DNA of 56,791 nucleotides from Methylovulum sp. (GTDB taxonomy: Bacteria; Pseudomonadota; Gammaproteobacteria; Methylococcales; Methylomonadaceae). Numbering within the stretch: the first letter of the stretch is position 1; every line of letters starts with the position of its first letter. The stretch lies in contig JAQTQZ010000022.1 of the NCBI GenBank assembly GCA_028712695.1, positions 1 to 56,791 on the forward strand, written 5' to 3'. The position numbers and the translations under genes are program-made. This document shows positions 34,374-42,935 of this stretch, one piece after another. A model generated the notes under the pieces. It did not search any database and was not told where the DNA came from. It saw only the letters and a list, made by a program, of their open reading frames with translations.

Positions 34374-34789
34374 GCGAGATTATTGAAATCGATTTTAAAA
34401 ATAAGGCAAAACAGCCGAGTTTTTCTATAAAAAAGCCCGTGGAATACAGGCCTTACTGTAGTCACCCGCAAGTCGAAATAGATAATCACGAACGTATCCT
34501 ATCCTGTGCAAACTGCGGAAAAGTGCTGGATGCGTATGAGTATGTCCATAACTTGGCGATTAAAGAAACCCGTCTTTTTGATAACCTAAGGCAATTAAAA
34601 GAAAACGTGGAGGATTTGACGATGGCGCGGGATACGCTAAAGAAACAAGTCAGCCGCCTGAAATTGGAACACAAAAAAATGCTACAAGCCCAGAAATGCC
34701 CAATCACTAAACCATCGGTAGCAAGAAATGGCAATCATCAGGCTTCGTTGTTACAAATTAAAAACATACTGGCGGACAAATCATCATGA
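34370..34789 (+). CDS. zinc-ribbon coiled-coil protein
   Basis: 139 residues. A likely zinc ribbon (Cys/His pair near 31-33 and CANC at about 46-49) is followed by a coiled coil (about 65-105). It overlaps both neighbours by 4 bases. Unusual between terminase and portal; function unknown. Confidence 0.65.
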   Translation: MSEIIEIDFKNKAKQPSFSIKKPVEYRPYCSHPQVEIDNHERILSCANCGKVLDAYEYVHNLAIKETRLFDNLRQLKENVEDLTMARDTLKKQVSRLKLEHKKMLQAQKCPITKPSVARNGNHQASLLQIKNILADKSS

Positions 34790-36225
34790 TTGACAAGGTG
34801 CTGTCATTATTTTCCCCTGCTTGGCTGGGTCAAATCTGGCCTAGTGGCATAGTGGAAATCCCCTTGCGAGAAGCCTACGGCGAAAGCATCGATGCTGATG
34901 ATTCTGAGTGGCGCAGATTGACGGGCGACGGCAACCGCGACCTTGCGCCGATGACCCAAAAGCGGATGCAGGATTTAGCTTGCTATCTATGGCAATCTAA
35001 CCCGGTTGCCAACCGCCTTATTGAATTGCCGACCGCATTTTTATTAGCCGACGGCGTCAAGCTGGTAGCGACTGCCGAAGACCCTGACATCCGCGAAATG
35101 ATCCAGGATTATTTGACGCGCCTATGGCTGCATCCCACCAATAATTTCCCCATTAAACTCGCCCGCAAAGTGCGGGAATTGGCGATATTTGGCGAGCAGT
35201 GTTGGCCTGCCTTCACCAACCCCTACAGCGGTGAGGTGCGCCTGGGCTATCTGGATCCGTCGCAAATCGAAACCGTGGTGCATGACCCGGACAACGCCGA
35301 GCAACCGATTGGCATTGTCACTAAGCGTAACCGCAAGGGTGAGCAGAAGCGTTATAAGGTGATCGTCAACGGGCGTGATGACGACCTGTTCACCCCGCGC
35401 ACCATAGCGATTCGCGACACCTTCACTGATGGCGATTGTTTTTGGTTTGTGGTCAATGCGCTATGCACTGACACCCGTGGCCGGTCAGATTTACTGCCGG
35501 TGATGGACTGGTGCGATGCGTACGAGCAACAGCTTTATGGCGAGGCGCAACGGCAGGATTTCCTGCGCTCTTACGTGTGGGATGTGACGCTGAAAGGCGG
35601 CACGGAAGAAGATGTCAAGAAAAAAGCCCGCACTATCGCCCCACCTGCACCTGGAACGGTGCGCGTCCACAATGACAGCGAGATATGGGCTGCTCTAACG
35701 CCCAATTTGCAGGCCACCGACAACGCCGAAGGCGCAAGGCTATTCCGCAACCACATATTAGGTGGGCAAACGATGCCGGAACATTGGTTCGGCGGGGGCG
35801 GCGATGTCAATCGTTCCACCGGCGATAGCATGTCGGAACCGACGGTAAAAGCTTTATCGATGCGCCAAGCCTTCCTTGGCTACATGCTGCTAGAAGTGGC
35901 GCGTTACACCATCCGCAAGCGCGAACTGGCGGTATCAGGGAAGGAGCCGGATTTGTTTGACCCCAACTACGGTGTGGAATGCCAGTGGCCGGAAATGGCG
36001 CCCAAGGACATCAGCAAATTTGCAGCGTCTTTGCAGCAAGTGGTCATGGGCTGTAGTCTGGCCATCGACAAGGGTCTATTGTCCAAAGATACCGCCATTG
36101 CCTTGATTGGCACCGTAGCCGACCGGCTGGGGCTAAAAATCGACCCGGCGCTGGAGCTGGAAAAAGCCGCGCAGGATTCGGCTAAAGCAGCGGAAACCGA
36201 TGCGTTTCAAGCGCCTGCGCTTTAA
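34786..36225 (+). CDS. portal protein
   Basis: 479 residues. It follows the terminase and precedes the MuF-type gene. The middle region (VANRLIELPTAFLLADG, then EQCWPAFTNPYSGEVRLGYLDP) matches portal proteins of the siphophage type. The portal forms the ring at the head vertex for DNA passage. Confidence 0.85.
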   Translation: MIDKVLSLFSPAWLGQIWPSGIVEIPLREAYGESIDADDSEWRRLTGDGNRDLAPMTQKRMQDLACYLWQSNPVANRLIELPTAFLLADGVKLVATAEDPDIREMIQDYLTRLWLHPTNNFPIKLARKVRELAIFGEQCWPAFTNPYSGEVRLGYLDPSQIETVVHDPDNAEQPIGIVTKRNRKGEQKRYKVIVNGRDDDLFTPRTIAIRDTFTDGDCFWFVVNALCTDTRGRSDLLPVMDWCDAYEQQLYGEAQRQDFLRSYVWDVTLKGGTEEDVKKKARTIAPPAPGTVRVHNDSEIWAALTPNLQATDNAEGARLFRNHILGGQTMPEHWFGGGGDVNRSTGDSMSEPTVKALSMRQAFLGYMLLEVARYTIRKRELAVSGKEPDLFDPNYGVECQWPEMAPKDISKFAASLQQVVMGCSLAIDKGLLSKDTAIALIGTVADRLGLKIDPALELEKAAQDSAKAAETDAFQAPAL

Positions 36226-36233
36226 CCAACCCA

Positions 36234-36428
36234 ATGGATGATGTATTTTATAATCGGCGCGTTGCCGCCCGTTATGCCAGCATCAAAGGCTATTGTTTAA
36301 AATGCGGGCATACTGGGGCCGATTGGCAAAAAATCGCTCAAAATCCGGCGTTGTTCAATGCCGTATGGCGAAAAATGCTGGGCATCCCTGCTGGCACTAT
36401 GCCACCGCCTGAGACGTATAGACAATGA
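36234..36428 (+). CDS. 64-residue protein before MuF gene
   Basis: Starts 8 bases after the portal stop and overlaps the MuF gene by 4. Contains a CxxC pair (CLKCGHT) and basic residues; a short zinc-binding-like protein. No family recognised. Confidence 0.5.
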   Translation: MDDVFYNRRVAARYASIKGYCLKCGHTGADWQKIAQNPALFNAVWRKMLGIPAGTMPPPETYRQ

Positions 36429-39400
36429 ACGGGCAGGATAAACAAAATGCTTTTGACAAGTCAGTCAAACAAGAGGCCAAGCAGCTTAGCAAAATCCAAA
36501 CCCAAACGCGTGCCGAAATCGCCGCGCTGTTAAAACAAGCCTATACCGATGCGGTTGAAATCCTAAAAAACCAGCCCACCGATTACCAGCAATGGTATTA
36601 CCCGCAAGTTAAGAAAAACATTGAACAAGCCCTGGCGGATTTGGGCGCGGCAACCGGCGCGGTGGCGACTGCCGGGCAAGAAACGGCATGGGCGGCGGGT
36701 CAGGCTTTGGTGGACAAGCCGTTTTCTGCGGCTGGCGTGGCGATTAAAGCCATGTTACCGGCTATTAACCCCTCCCAGCTAGTGGCGATGCAGTCTTTTA
36801 TGACGGGCAAGATGAAGGATGTCAGCACCGAGGCATTGACCAAGATAAACACTCAATTAGGCTTGACCATGATCGGTAGCCAAGGTATTGAAGATACGAT
36901 TAAAGGTATCCAAGATGCACACACGATGTCCCGAAAACGCGCCACCACCATCGTCCGTACCGAATTAGGCAGGGCTTACGCGACCGCTAGCCAATTGCGC
37001 ATGGAGCAATCGACGGAACGCTTGCCCAATCTAAAAAAGCAATGGCGCCGTTCCGGCAAAATCCATTCCCGCCGTAGCCATGATTTTACCGACGGGCAAA
37101 TCCGGCCTGTCAACAAGCCGTTTATCATTGGCACCGGTGCGGTCATCGAAGGCCACGAAGGCGGCGGCCCACGGTTGATGTACCCGCACGACCCCAAAGC
37201 CCCAGCGTCTGAAACGGTCAATTGTGGCTGTATGTCTATCCCTTATATGGACGCATGGAAAGACGCGGGCATGTTGAAAGACCCCGGCAAGCGGGCATTT
37301 ACCGAGCAAGAAATCGCGCTCAACCCCGCCAAGGCCGATTATGCGGCGGCGATGGACAATTTTGTGCCGTTGGCAGCGCAATTAAAGCCTGTGGCAAAGC
37401 AGCCTATTATCAAGCAACCCGTCTTGGCAATCGCCAGGGCAGAAAAATCGGGGTTGGACAGGATTAACGCCAGTTTGGATGCCAATTTGGCGGCCTTCCA
37501 GTTGCAAGAGGCGTTAGCGGGAAAGTTGGGCAAGTGGCACAAAAGTGCGGCGCAAAAGCTGACCCAATACGAAGGCAAGAGCTTGGACGGGCTGGCGGCG
37601 GAGCTGAAGGCTCAAGCGCAACACAAAGCGGCTGTCACGGCTTATAAAAAAGCTGTTCTGGCAGGAAAATCACCCAGTAAAATCCAAGATGGCGCGTTCG
37701 CTATGTTGCCTATTGCCGATCAGCAGGCGTTAAAGGCGGAACTGGGCGGCATATTAGAAAACCAAGCCGCTGGCACATCATTATATAAGGCATCGGCGCG
37801 GACAGAGGCCACCATTGATAAGCTGGCGGTTAAGGATGCAACAGGCTGGCAACAAATCGGGGCACAGGCGGGTTCTAATCCCGGCGGTGTGTTTGCCGAT
37901 GCCACAGGCGCGAAATGGTATGTCAAGTTTCCGACGGATACGGCCCAAGCGCATAATGAGGTGCTGGCGGGCAAGCTCTATCATTTGGTGGGTGTGGACG
38001 CACCGGAATTGGCATTAGTTCGGCGCGAGGGCAAGATTGGCGTTGCCTCCAGAATGATTGACGGACTGGCCAGTGACCCCCATGCCCTAACCACAGGCGG
38101 CATCACAGGCGTTGCCGAGGGTTTTGGTGCCGATGCCTGGCTGGCGAATTGGGATGTGGTCGGGTTGGGTTATGATAATTTACTGGTTAAGAATGGTCGG
38201 GCATGGCGGGTTGATACCGGCGGGGCATTAGCATTTCGCGCCCAAGGCGGGCTTAAAGGTGCAGCTTTTGGTGATACAGTTTCTGAGCTGCAAACCCTTA
38301 GAGATGTTAAAATAAACCCACAGGCCGCTGCTGTTTTCGGAAATTTGACTGAACCACAAATTAAGGCTTCAGTGGCGCGGGTATTGGCGACCAATGACAA
38401 TACCATCCGGCAAACGGTCATGCAGTTTGGCAGTGGCACGTTGGCGGAACGCAGCACCTTGGCGGATAAGCTGATGGCGCGGAAGGCATTTTTAGCCAAG
38501 CTTTACCCTGATGTGATACCCAAAATTGCTGAAGCGCGGCATTTAGCGGTCGAGCAGGCCCGGTCTGAAGTCCGCTCAGTGTTAACTGGCTTGGATGAGG
38601 ATATTGTGGCGGCGGTCAAGGGTATTGCCAGCCGCGCCAAAGCAGGTGCGGCTTTGGACGTTAAGGATATTGCCCGCGTTTCAGCCGCCGCTTCGCGCTA
38701 TCGGGCATTGTTGGAGTCGGGCGGCGATGCGCTGTTTGATACCAGTCTGGAAGCTGTCAAGGCGCATTATGGGCCGTGGCTGGCTAGGTTGCAGGCGGCG
38801 ATTGATGCCGGTATAGGTAGCAAGGCAAGTTGGGAAGCAAAAGCGCTTTTTACTGGTCTTAAAAGTGCGGCGGTTGAGGTCAATCCTGCCAAAGTTAAGC
38901 CAGCCTTTGCGCCATTTTTATTTGGCGATGCGCCGCTGTTTTCCGCCAAAGCGGTTAAACAGACGCTGATAGATGTCCAGCAGCATCTAGGTAAGTCAGA
39001 TTTTTTGACTAAAGCGAAAGTGCCTCACCATAATGCAGATGCGGCGGCGTTTGACAAAATGCCGCCGGAGTATAAGCGGGCGCTGTGGAGCTGGACACCG
39101 TCCAATATTTTCAAGGAAGTTAATTCTGCCTTAATAAAAGAAGCTAAGGAGGGCATTAAGGCATCTCCAGAGATCAAGGCCTACCAACGGCTGCTGAACG
39201 ATGCGATCAAGAACGCGCCGCCAATACGCCAGCATAAGGGGCTATCGGCACGGGGCCTGTTTGATGATCCGGCGGAAGCCAAGAGGTTTTATGAGCGGAT
39301 GGTTTCCATTAAAAATTCTAAAGGGGTTTATCAAATGGAGGGATTCGGGTCATCGACGGTGGGCGAGGTGCCGGCATTTTCAGGCAAACAACTGTATCTG

Positions 39401-39550
39401 CATATTGACGGCAAGACCGGTGTCGATATTAACTCTATTTCCCAATATGAAAGCGAAAACGAGGTGTTGTTTGGTACGGAGCAGCGGTTTATTGTCAACA
39501 ACGTTTACGAAGAAGGCGGTAAGTACCATGTTGATTTGGAGGAATTATGA
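36425..39550 (+). CDS. MuF head protein with kinase-like and ADP-ribosyltransferase-like domains
   Basis: 1041 residues. About 1-290 is the minor head (Mu F-like) part: the pattern RKRATTIVRTELGRAYA (about 170-186), then NCGCMSIPY near 266-274. About 450-690 is a kinase-like domain: K501 in WYVKFP, NWDVVGLGYDN (575-585) and VDTGG (D597), like HipA or PI-kinase-fold proteins. About 870-1041 is an R-S-E type ADP-ribosyltransferase: IRQHKGL (the first-strand residue is R935 or K938, not the usual RG), GFGSST (S976-T978) and ENE (E1011-x-E1013). The layout matches phage MuF polymorphic toxins. It overlaps a small gene by 4 bases. Activities are predicted only. Confidence 0.85.
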   Translation: MNGQDKQNAFDKSVKQEAKQLSKIQTQTRAEIAALLKQAYTDAVEILKNQPTDYQQWYYPQVKKNIEQALADLGAATGAVATAGQETAWAAGQALVDKPFSAAGVAIKAMLPAINPSQLVAMQSFMTGKMKDVSTEALTKINTQLGLTMIGSQGIEDTIKGIQDAHTMSRKRATTIVRTELGRAYATASQLRMEQSTERLPNLKKQWRRSGKIHSRRSHDFTDGQIRPVNKPFIIGTGAVIEGHEGGGPRLMYPHDPKAPASETVNCGCMSIPYMDAWKDAGMLKDPGKRAFTEQEIALNPAKADYAAAMDNFVPLAAQLKPVAKQPIIKQPVLAIARAEKSGLDRINASLDANLAAFQLQEALAGKLGKWHKSAAQKLTQYEGKSLDGLAAELKAQAQHKAAVTAYKKAVLAGKSPSKIQDGAFAMLPIADQQALKAELGGILENQAAGTSLYKASARTEATIDKLAVKDATGWQQIGAQAGSNPGGVFADATGAKWYVKFPTDTAQAHNEVLAGKLYHLVGVDAPELALVRREGKIGVASRMIDGLASDPHALTTGGITGVAEGFGADAWLANWDVVGLGYDNLLVKNGRAWRVDTGGALAFRAQGGLKGAAFGDTVSELQTLRDVKINPQAAAVFGNLTEPQIKASVARVLATNDNTIRQTVMQFGSGTLAERSTLADKLMARKAFLAKLYPDVIPKIAEARHLAVEQARSEVRSVLTGLDEDIVAAVKGIASRAKAGAALDVKDIARVSAAASRYRALLESGGDALFDTSLEAVKAHYGPWLARLQAAIDAGIGSKASWEAKALFTGLKSAAVEVNPAKVKPAFAPFLFGDAPLFSAKAVKQTLIDVQQHLGKSDFLTKAKVPHHNADAAAFDKMPPEYKRALWSWTPSNIFKEVNSALIKEAKEGIKASPEIKAYQRLLNDAIKNAPPIRQHKGLSARGLFDDPAEAKRFYERMVSIKNSKGVYQMEGFGSSTVGEVPAFSGKQLYLHIDGKTGVDINSISQYESENEVLFGTEQRFIVNNVYEEGGKYHVDLEEL

Positions 39551-39903
39551 GCAATGAAGTTTTACAGGCGATTGCCGACATATATATAAAGAATAATCCC
39601 AGCCATGCCGATGTTTACACGGTTGAATGGGTTCGCGATGAATGTGCGACATTTAACCGATCACCCGAAGAAGCATTGGCTAGTTTGCAAGCCAGTGAAG
39701 CCAGACGGGCGGCAAGATCAGTCATCACCGACAATCAGCCGTTGATAAAAGATCATCCAAACCCCGCCCATTACGCCATGAAATATGGCGGGCCGATCGA
39801 CGCATTATCTTATGAGCTGATGGAAAAAAGCGGCGAACTGGCTAAGATGGAGGTGGCCTTTGAGGCTGAACAAAAGCAAGAAGCAGCAAAAGGTGCTGGC
39901 TGA
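39547..39903 (+). CDS. candidate immunity protein 1
   Basis: 118 residues; helical, acidic, no signal peptide. Its ATG overlaps the MuF stop (ATGA), and its stop overlaps the next ATG (TGATG). Direct coupling behind a toxin-like C-terminal domain is the usual placing of an immunity gene. No known fold was recognised. Confidence 0.55.
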   Translation: MSNEVLQAIADIYIKNNPSHADVYTVEWVRDECATFNRSPEEALASLQASEARRAARSVITDNQPLIKDHPNPAHYAMKYGGPIDALSYELMEKSGELAKMEVAFEAEQKQEAAKGAG

Positions 39904-40220
39904 TGTGGGTTGTTTTGAACGACGCATTCTTGTCCATCGTCGCCGAGCGCGATGACCCCAACCGTTTGCTGGTGCGAGCCCGTTTCCCTAACGACATTGC
40001 CCGCGTATTCCCCGATGCCGAAGTTACGGAAACACCTCATGCCGATTACCGCTTCCGTACCTTTTTGCCACGCGAGGTAGTCGCTTCCCATTTGGCTGAT
40101 GCAGTCAGGCGTTGTGATTACCCAAATTTCAAATCTTCAGTTTGGGAACAATGGCGGCACGATCTATATCTAAAAATTTGGCGAATTTTGTACGAATCCC
40201 AAAAAAATCGTCTTGGCTAA
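39903..40220 (+). CDS. candidate immunity or accessory protein 2
   Basis: 105 residues. The start (M-W-V-V-L-N-D-A-F-L-S-I-V) and the VTETPHADYRFR and YPNFKSSV segments recall a widespread small proteobacterial family seen next to mobile elements, remembered only. Last gene before the right prophage end. Confidence 0.55.
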   Translation: MWVVLNDAFLSIVAERDDPNRLLVRARFPNDIARVFPDAEVTETPHADYRFRTFLPREVVASHLADAVRRCDYPNFKSSVWEQWRHDLYLKIWRILYESQKNRLG

Positions 40221-40233
40221 ACCTGCAATCCCC

Positions 40234-40302
40234 GTTTCGCTTCATTTTTTTTAGTTTCGATTCATTTCATTTATCTCGCACATTGCCTGTTAAATATCTC
40301 GC
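40234..40302 (-). repeat. right-end transposase-site-like repeats
   Basis: TATCTCGC at 40272-40279 and 40295-40302, 23 bp apart, is the reverse complement of the left-end motif. Further inward, GTTTCG occurs at 40234-40239 and 40254-40259, 20 bp apart, in a 17-of-20-matching direct repeat. So up to four sites are strung toward the inside, with steps of 23, 19 and 20 bp, as in Mu R1-R3. The CA of the end would be at 40310-40311. Confidence 0.65.
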
Positions 40303-40374
40303 TCATTCTCACCTGATTATTTGCCACGCATATTGGCAGCCTTGCGAAAAGCATCTTTTTTCTGCAAGGTTTAA

Positions 40375-40390
40375 TATAATGCGATATAAT
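40375..40390 (+). promoter_or_regulatory. tandem -10 elements of the helicase gene
   Basis: TATAAT at 40375-40380 and again at 40385-40390 lie about 70 bases before the helicase ATG; matching -35 boxes are weak. The prophage ends about 65 bases upstream, so any regulatory site beyond that has been separated. Confidence 0.4.
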
Positions 40391-40454
40391 GCTTTGTTAA
40401 ATAAGCAGTTCCCCGCGCATTCGCGCTTTCTAATTTTTCCAACAGGTAAATCCA

Positions 40455-42211
40455 TGCTTAATGATGTTTCACCATTACCCTCTTTCCGTGATTTAGCGCT
40501 GATTGATCCGGTGCTAAAGGCACTGGATGATGTCGGTTATGAAACACCTTCGCCGATTCAGGCACAAGTGATCCCCTATATGCTGCAAGGTAAGGATGTT
40601 CTGGGGCAAGCACAAACAGGAACCGGTAAAACGGCCGCTTTCGCACTCCCTATTTTGTCGCGTATTGATCTTAAGCAAAAAGATCCCCAAGTTTTAGTTT
40701 TAGCGCCAACCCGCGAATTGGCCATACAAGTCGCCGAAGCATTCCAACGTTATGCGGCGCATTTAAAAGGTTTCCACGTCCTGCCTATTTATGGCGGACA
40801 AGATTACAGCACCCAGTTGCGCCAGCTAAAACGGGGTGCCCACGTCGTTGTCGGCACACCAGGCCGGGTGATGGATCACATGCGTAAAGGCACGTTAAAT
40901 TTGGATGGTTTGAGCACCTTGGTGCTTGATGAGGCTGATGAAATGTTGCGCATGGGTTTTATTGATGATGTTGAATGGATACTTGAGCAAACGCCGGATA
41001 ATCGGCAAATTGCCCTGTTTTCAGCAACCATGCCGTCAGTGATCCGTAAAATCGCCCAAGAATATCTGAATGAACCCCAACAAATCACTATTAAGGTCAC
41101 TAATGCCTCGGCGGAAAATATCCGTCAGCGCTACTGGGTGGTCAGTGGGGTACATAAGCTGGATGCACTGACCCGCATATTGGAAGTGGAAACTTTCGAT
41201 GGCATGATTATTTTCGTTAGAACCAAAACGGCAACAGTCGAGCTGGCAGAAAAACTCGAAGCACGGGGCTATTCGGCGGCGGCGATTAATGGCGATATGT
41301 CGCAAGCGCTCCGTGAACGTTCCATCAACAATCTAAAAAATGGCAAGTTGGATATTTTGATTGCCACGGATGTCGCGGCGCGGGGCTTGGATGTAGACCG
41401 TATAACCCATGTTGTCAATTACGACATTCCTTACGACACTGAATCTTACGTGCATCGTATTGGCAGAACAGGCCGTGCTGGCCGTACGGGTGATGCTATT
41501 TTGTTTATAGCACCTAGGGAAAGAAAGCTGTTAATCAATATCGAAAAAGCAACCAAGCAAAAAGTTGAAGAAATGGGCTTGCCTTCAACTGAGGTGATTA
41601 ACAACAAGCGCATTGCCAAGTTCAAACAAAATATTACTGATACCTTGGCCGCTGAAGAGCTCAGTTTTTTTACCCAACTGATAGAACAGTATCAGCAGGA
41701 GCATAATGTACCGGCTTTAGATATTGCATCTGCGTTGGCAAAATTGGTGCAGGGTGATAACCCGCTGTTAGTGCAAAATTTGCCTAAAAAATCTAAAGAA
41801 CGCGATGAATCGAGGCCGCCGCGTGGGGATCGTGATGACCGTCCAGGCAGGGGCGAGCGTAAACCTAGGCGTGAATTTGGTGGTGGTGCAGACATTGAAT
41901 TGGAAGTGTACCGCATCGAAGTGGGCCATGCCCATGGCGTCAAGCCAGGCAATATCGTTGGTGCGATTGCCAATGAAACCGGTATTGCCGGTGAACATAT
42001 TGCCCGTATCAAGATTGAAGATGACTACAGCACGGTTGAATTGCCTGCTGGGATGCCTAAGGAATTGTTGAACGAACTGAAGAAAATTCGGGTGGCAGGG
42101 CAGCAGTTGAATATTTCAAAAATGGATGGTGGCGGTAGCGTCAAAAAAGTCGACAAAAGCAAAAAAAGACTCAGCTCGCCTTCAAGACGGGCTAAACCGA
42201 AAGAAGATTAA
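40455..42211 (+). CDS. deaD: DEAD-box RNA helicase DeaD/CsdA
   Basis: 585 residues from ATG 40455 (ACAGGTAAATCC before it). The longer frame opening at 40142 lies in the prophage and is not used. All motifs are present: Q motif TPSPIQAQVIP, I AQTGTGKT, Ia PTRELAIQ, II DEAD, III SAT, V TDVAARGLD, VI HRIGRTGRAG. A C-terminal RNA-binding domain (about 470-550) and a basic tail follow. It unwinds RNA in ribosome assembly and cold response. First intact host gene. Confidence 0.95.
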
Positions 42212-42220
42212 ATGATTTCA

Positions 42221-42241
42221 TGGGGGCGATTCTAGCCCCCA
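42221..42241. terminator. hairpin between deaD and dcd
   Basis: TGGGGGC-GATTCTA-GCCCCCA, a 7-bp GC-rich stem between the convergent ends of deaD and dcd. No T run on either side, so it is at best a weak terminator. Confidence 0.4.
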
Positions 42242-42260
42242 TTCCCCCCATTGCTAAAAA

Positions 42261-42827
42261 TTACGCTTTGGGCAGCGTAACGCCAGTTTGTCCCTGATAT
42301 TTGCCGCTTCTGTCTTTATAAGATGTCGCGCAAATTTCATCTCCACTAAAAAACAGCATTTGCGCCACGCCTTCATTCGCATAGATTTTGGCGGGTAATG
42401 GCGATGTGTTGGAAAACTCCAGCGTCACATGGCCTTCCCATTCCGGTTCCAACGGCGTGACATTAACAATGATGCCGCAGCGGGCATACGTCGATTTGCC
42501 CAAGCAAATGGTCAACACTTCACGGGGAATACGGAAGAATTCAACCGTTCTGGCCAAGGCAAAGGAATTGGGCGGGATGATACAGACATCAGATTTCACA
42601 TCAACAAAGCTGTTTGAATCAAAATCCTTGGGGTCAACAATGACTGAATTGATGTTAGTGAAAACCTTAAACTCATCAGAGCACCGGACATCATAGCCAT
42701 AACTTGATGTGCCGTAAGAAATGACTTTGCCTTTTTCAGACTCTCTGACCTGTCCGTGCTCAAACGGCTCTATCATGCCGTGTTGCTCCGCCATGCGGCG
42801 TATCCATTTATCCGACTTAATGCTCAT
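42261..42827 (-). CDS. dcd: dCTP deaminase
   Basis: 188 residues, the standard length. The SSYGYDVR and [16 protein letters not shown] motifs with catalytic Glu in LEFSN and the R in YARCG are present. Deaminates dCTP to dUTP for dTMP supply. Lies just downstream of the mrp gene in the same direction; a family member in most gammaproteobacteria. Only the leftward neighbour is divergent. Confidence 0.95.
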   Translation of the reverse strand: MSIKSDKWIRRMAEQHGMIEPFEHGQVRESEKGKVISYGTSSYGYDVRCSDEFKVFTNINSVIVDPKDFDSNSFVDVKSDVCIIPPNSFALARTVEFFRIPREVLTICLGKSTYARCGIIVNVTPLEPEWEGHVTLEFSNTSPLPAKIYANEGVAQMLFFSGDEICATSYKDRSGKYQGQTGVTLPKA

Positions 42828-42935
42828 GGAATGCTAACTACCTAGTTGATTAAAATGGCAAATGTTAACACAAAACGGTGGCAGCAGCTTTAGCAACAAT
42901 GAGCGCTGCTAAAGCCGTTGCCACAGGATTTACTC

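Larger units (their letters stand above)
128..40311. mobile_element. Mu-type transposable prophage with siphovirus-like tail
   Basis: The element holds a DDE transposase with its B-type ATPase, a Mor-like activator, GemA, DUF3164, Mu-like lysis and packaging genes, and a long-tailed virion module. Pairs of GCGAGATA motifs 23 bp apart lie at both ends in inverted orientation. A TG dinucleotide lies 9 bp outside the outer motif at both ends, as expected for transposable phage termini, which gives the limits used here. These limits are inferred and may be off by about 15 bp, because no perfect 5-bp target duplication is visible (CCTGA follows the right end; TTATT precedes the left end). No essential module seems missing, except that no spanin was recognised. 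Confidence 0.85.

Noticed and set aside
123-40323. TTATTTG shared at 123-129 and 40317-40323 as target duplication
   Set aside because: Using it would give a right end without the CA terminus and unequal distances to the end repeats; probably chance.
40142-40454. N-terminal extension of the helicase frame
   Set aside because: It reads through the prophage end and the last phage gene; the ATG at 40455 starts right at the conserved helicase N-terminus.
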